A stretch of DNA of 64,000 nucleotides, taken from contig CAVRXD010000041.1 of assembly GCA_963725065.1 (NCBI GenBank), positions 42,467-106,466 of the forward strand, written 5' to 3'. A program made the translations under genes and the position numbers. The notes below the pieces were generated by a model, which was given only the letters and a program-made list of their open reading frames with translations, ran no database searches and was not told where the DNA came from. The stretch is from VAZQ01 sp963725065 (lineage in GTDB: Bacteria; Pseudomonadota; Alphaproteobacteria; Rhizobiales; Xanthobacteraceae). Of the stretch, positions 61,612 to 64,000 are shown one piece after another; position 1 is the first letter of the stretch; each line of letters opens with the position of its first letter.

Positions 61612-62708
61612 GTCGCTTGCTCTCGTCGGCGCATGGCGGCACTGCCTGTCACCTCGGCCGCGGGGGCGGGCCGCCGCTCGAGGCGCTCCGCATGCACGAC
61701 CGCGATCGCGAGCACCACGAGCGCCATGGCCTGATGCAGCAGCGCGAGCGCGAGCGGCGCCTCGTGCAGCAGCGTGGCGATGCCGAGCACGGCCTGCAGG
61801 GTGACGGCCGCGGCCAGCGCGAGCGCTGACGTGAGGACGCCTCCTCCCCGCAGCGTGCGCGCGACGTCGGCGGCGTGCAACAGCGCGAACAGCCACACCA
61901 CATAGGCGACCATGCGGTGATCGAACTGCACCGTCAACGTGTTCTCGAACACGTTGCGCCACGCCGGCGCCAGGAAGAAGAGACGCGCACCGTCGGGCAC
62001 CAGGCTGCCGTCGATCAGCGGCCAGGTATTGTAGATCAGGCCGGCGCGCAGGCCGGAGACCAGCGCGCCGAGATAGATCTGCACGATCACGAGACCGAGC
62101 AGCACCAGCGCACCCGCCCGGATGCGTCCCGGCGCGGCGACTGGCGCACGCGCGTTGAGGTTCTGCGCGGTCCAGAGCACCGCGGCAAAGATGACGCAGG
62201 CCAGCGTCAGGTGGAACGCCAACCGATATTGCGACACGCTGACGCGGTCGCTCAGCCCGGAGGCGACCATCCACCAGCCGACCGCGCCGAGCGCGGCGCC
62301 GAGAAAGAAGATGGTCAGCAGCCGGGCGCGCAGGTGCGGCTCGACCTGGCCGCGCCACAGGAACCAGAGCATCGGAAGCAGGAACACGGCGCCGACCAGC
62401 CGCGCCAGCACGCGATGCGTCCACTCCCACCAGTAGATCGTCTTGAAATCCGCGAGGCTCATTCCAGCATTGCGTTCGCGGTATTGCGGAATGGCCTTGT
62501 ACTTGTCGAACTCGACCTGCCAGGCCCGCTCGTCGAGCGGCGGCAGGACGCCGGTGACCGGCTTCCACTCGACGATCGAGAGGCCCAACTCGGTGAGCCG
62601 CGTCGCCCCGCCGACGACCACGGTCACGACCATCAGGGCCGCGACCACCAGCAGCCACACGCGGATGGCGCGGCGGCTGGTCGGTGACGATGGAGGCGCC
62701 TTGCTCAT
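61608..62708 (-). CDS. ctaA: Heme A synthase (COX15/CtaA)
   Basis: 366-residue membrane protein converting heme O to heme A for cytochrome oxidase. Start ATG 62708 (MSKAPPSSPTSRR). Eight helices; conserved GGATRLTELGLSIVEWKPVTG, the His-bearing WWEWTHRVLAR, and later histidines in FHLTLA, FDHRMVAY and LHQAMAL. Divergent from DUF2842, as is usual in this lineage. Confidence 0.94.
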   Translation of the reverse strand: MSKAPPSSPTSRRAIRVWLLVVAALMVVTVVVGGATRLTELGLSIVEWKPVTGVLPPLDERAWQVEFDKYKAIPQYRERNAGMSLADFKTIYWWEWTHRVLARLVGAVFLLPMLWFLWRGQVEPHLRARLLTIFFLGAALGAVGWWMVASGLSDRVSVSQYRLAFHLTLACVIFAAVLWTAQNLNARAPVAAPGRIRAGALVLLGLVIVQIYLGALVSGLRAGLIYNTWPLIDGSLVPDGARLFFLAPAWRNVFENTLTVQFDHRMVAYVVWLFALLHAADVARTLRGGGVLTSALALAAAVTLQAVLGIATLLHEAPLALALLHQAMALVVLAIAVVHAERLERRPAPAAEVTGSAAMRRREQAT

Positions 62709-62777
62709 GCATCCTTCGCTTGCGGGAACCGCGCGGAAGATATAGTTGCGCGGCTGTCCTCGCAAACGAGTGAAGCA

Positions 62778-62987
62778 ATGCCTCTCCGCCTGCGCAAGTT
62801 CATCGGCGCAATCCTGCTCATCACCCTGGTGGTCTCCTGGGCGCTGGTGGCGATGGCGCTGGCGCAGGCGCCGGCGATCAAGGCCAACGGCTTGATCGAG
62901 GTGATCTACTACGTGGTTGCCGGCCTCGCCTGGGTGCTGCCGGCGATGCCGCTGGTGCGCTGGATGTCGCGACCCGACGCCGCGTAG
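62778..62987 (+). CDS. DUF2842 family small membrane protein
   Basis: 69 residues with two helices (about 9-28 and 42-60), VIYYVVAGLAWVLPAMPLVR and a final WMSRPDA. Conserved next to ctaA in alphaproteobacteria; function unknown, perhaps linked to cytochrome oxidase assembly. Confidence 0.87.
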   Translation: MPLRLRKFIGAILLITLVVSWALVAMALAQAPAIKANGLIEVIYYVVAGLAWVLPAMPLVRWMSRPDAA

Positions 62988-63114
62988 CGGAGGCGGCGCG
63001 GCTGATGAGTCCCAATCTCCTGGGCGGATTTTCCCGCGTGGGAACCGGCCGTTCCGGGGCCGGCAGCGCGCCCTTGCGCGGGCTGCGGGGCCAGCGTAGA
63101 GGTTCCGGCTCTGG

Positions 63115-63193
63115 CGGAGCGTAGCGCAGCCCGGTTAGCGCACCAGTCTGGGGGACTGGGGGTCCCGAGTTCGAAATCTCGGCGCTCCGACCA
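63115..63193 (+). tRNA. tRNA-Pro (GGG), T-loop one base too long
   Basis: 79 nt with encoded CCA. Acceptor CGGAGCG/CGCTCCG, D-stem GCGC/GCGC, anticodon stem CCAGT/ACTGG with loop CTGGGGG (anticodon GGG), T-stem CCGAG/CTCGG. The T-loop reads TTCGAAAT, 8 nt instead of the invariant 7; one extra A in 63174-63176 explains it. Otherwise a normal tRNA-Pro. Confidence 0.92.
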
Positions 63194-63263
63194 ACACCGC
63201 AGCACCCAATCTTGGAGAAGGCGAGCGAGGAAAGACCGGCAGGGTGCCGTGCGAGCCCCATCG

Positions 63264-63374
63264 CTAGAACCAGGGCCACAACTCTGGGAACGCCCATCGC
63301 CCGACCACGTAGGTGACGCCAACAAGCAGAACAAGACCGAGCGTCATCAGGATATTGCGCTCACGGGTCGTCAT
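63264..63374 (-). CDS. 36-residue single-helix membrane protein
   Basis: Starts at ATG 63374 after GAGAGGTGAG and stops at TAG 63264. A polar start (MTTRERN), one hydrophobic helix with LGLVLLVGVTYVVGRW, and an aromatic end FPELWPWF. Pattern and ribosome binding site suggest a real small membrane protein of unknown role. Confidence 0.45.
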   Translation of the reverse strand: MTTRERNILMTLGLVLLVGVTYVVGRWAFPELWPWF

Positions 63375-63573
63375 CGCACTCACCTCTCGGCCTGCTTCAG
63401 CCAGTCGGTTCTATCACGATTGGCATTCGACGGCGCCGATGGCGACAACTCCTTTTCGTCTCGCGGCGGAGCTGGCTGACCAAACATTTCAACTCGTTTG
63501 GGACAAATAGAAGTCAGGCCCAACCACTCGCGCTTGACGCCCTCGCGCGCCTGCCGCTGCCAAAACCCACTCG

Positions 63574-63774
63574 TCACCAGCCCTTGCGAATGACGCGCCA
63601 GCCTTCGCAATAGGCCTTCTGGTCATCCGAACTGTCCGCCTTGATCGGCGCGCAGTAATACGCGGGATAGCCGTGGTCGGTTGCCGCAGCCGCTCTTGTC
63701 TGCGCCAGAAAAGCGGTCGTGGCGGTCAGGGCGAGCAAGGTGAGCAGCCCCGCACGTTGCGTCGCTGTCGTCAT
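63574..63774 (-). CDS. Small secreted protein with two cysteines
   Basis: 66 residues from ATG 63774 (AGGTGCGACT upstream). Signal peptide about 1-31 (LLTLLALTATTAFLAQ, cleaved near AAA), mature part of about 35 residues with Cys41 and Cys56 likely disulfide bonded (YYCAPIKADS, AYCEGWRVIRKGW). Unknown function; reminiscent of short exported proteins of Hyphomicrobiales. Confidence 0.6.
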   Translation of the reverse strand: MTTATQRAGLLTLLALTATTAFLAQTRAAAATDHGYPAYYCAPIKADSSDDQKAYCEGWRVIRKGW

Positions 63775-64000
63775 AGTCGCACCTAAAGGTTCGAGGATCC
63801 TGCGGCGCTTTGCGCGCTCTGCGGACTGGTCAATCATGCCACCGCATCAGCCGGTCGACTGTGAAACAGCGTACACGCCGGAAAAGAAACGCTGGCCGGC
63901 ACTGATGGCCTTCGGGGCCTGAGCGAACACCTTCAAAACCGGTTGCGGATTCTGCCCTTAGCGACCGGCCTTTGGGTCGCGCGCGCGCCGCGACGCGGAG

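Noticed and set aside
63380..63610. 76-codon minus-strand ORF
   Set aside because: No ribosome binding site, no hydrophobic or domain-like pattern, atypical composition; kept out of the feature list.
1..64000. CRISPR arrays, rRNA genes, integrases, phage or transposase genes
   Set aside because: None seen; the only repeats are the hairpin elements, short degenerate arrays and the 36.3-37.1 kb block.

Overview
The window is GC-rich (about 65%), densely coded chromosome of an alphaproteobacterium, most likely Hyphomicrobiales of the Bradyrhizobium/Rhodopseudomonas/Xanthobacteraceae type. The evidence is the gene order: a 14-gene complex I operon followed by birA and RNase J; tig-clpP-clpX-lon with an HU gene and tRNA-Val/tRNA-Asp between lon and nuo; nnr-glnB-glnA; rplM-rpsI with a PaaI thioesterase; and ctaA next to a DUF2842 gene. 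No rRNA, prophage, CRISPR array or transposase gene was seen.

Layout. 1-18015 (minus): nuoA to nuoN, then birA and the 5' part of rnj. Three small unrecognised genes sit inside the nuo operon, between D/E, F/G and H/I. 18.4-25.6 kb is accessory: a BKACE enzyme, a frameshifted MFS transporter, an exported Vgb-like propeller with a haem-binding motif, tRNA-Asp, HU, tRNA-Val, a Bug-type receptor, and a small secreted protein behind a possible SOS box. 25.8-32.6 kb (minus) is the proteostasis block tig, a stand-alone ClpX-type zinc finger, clpP, clpX and lon, followed by tRNA-Leu. 33.1-36.3 kb (plus) is an exported trio: Bug receptor, multicopper oxidase and metallo-beta-lactamase-fold protein; the last two lack several metal ligands. 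After a 0.75 kb repeat-rich gap come nnrD, then glnB with a sigma-54 promoter and glnA. 40.9-45.0 kb holds a rifampicin-monooxygenase-like enzyme, a dihydroxyphthalate-decarboxylase-like protein and another Bug receptor. 45-50.7 kb holds rpsI, rplM, PaaI, DUF3175, an enoyl-CoA hydratase, a LysR regulator divergent from an FMN-binding protein, and a CoA-binding protein. 50.7-58.3 kb looks like a catabolic island: PuuE-like deacetylase, NicC-like hydroxylase, a complete NMT1-type ABC importer, a Bug receptor and an atypical PyrD-like protein. 58.8-64 kb holds metY, an AAC(3)-like acetyltransferase, an enoyl-CoA hydratase, ctaA, DUF2842, tRNA-Pro and two small membrane or secreted proteins.

Two patterns cut across the window. 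First, a compound palindromic element recurs at five loci (31.1, 40.8, 43.8, 49.9 and 52.8 kb). It is two hairpins, each bounded by CTAG, joined by a 12-14 nt AT-rich spacer. The copies carry compensatory changes in their stems and sit directly against start or stop codons; at two loci the element's own CTAG supplies the stop codon of the neighbouring gene. Second, five genes including tig are broken by frameshifts, six in total. Each is repaired by removing a single base, and tRNA-Pro also has one base too many in its T-loop. Such a uniform insertion bias suggests sequence error more than gene decay.
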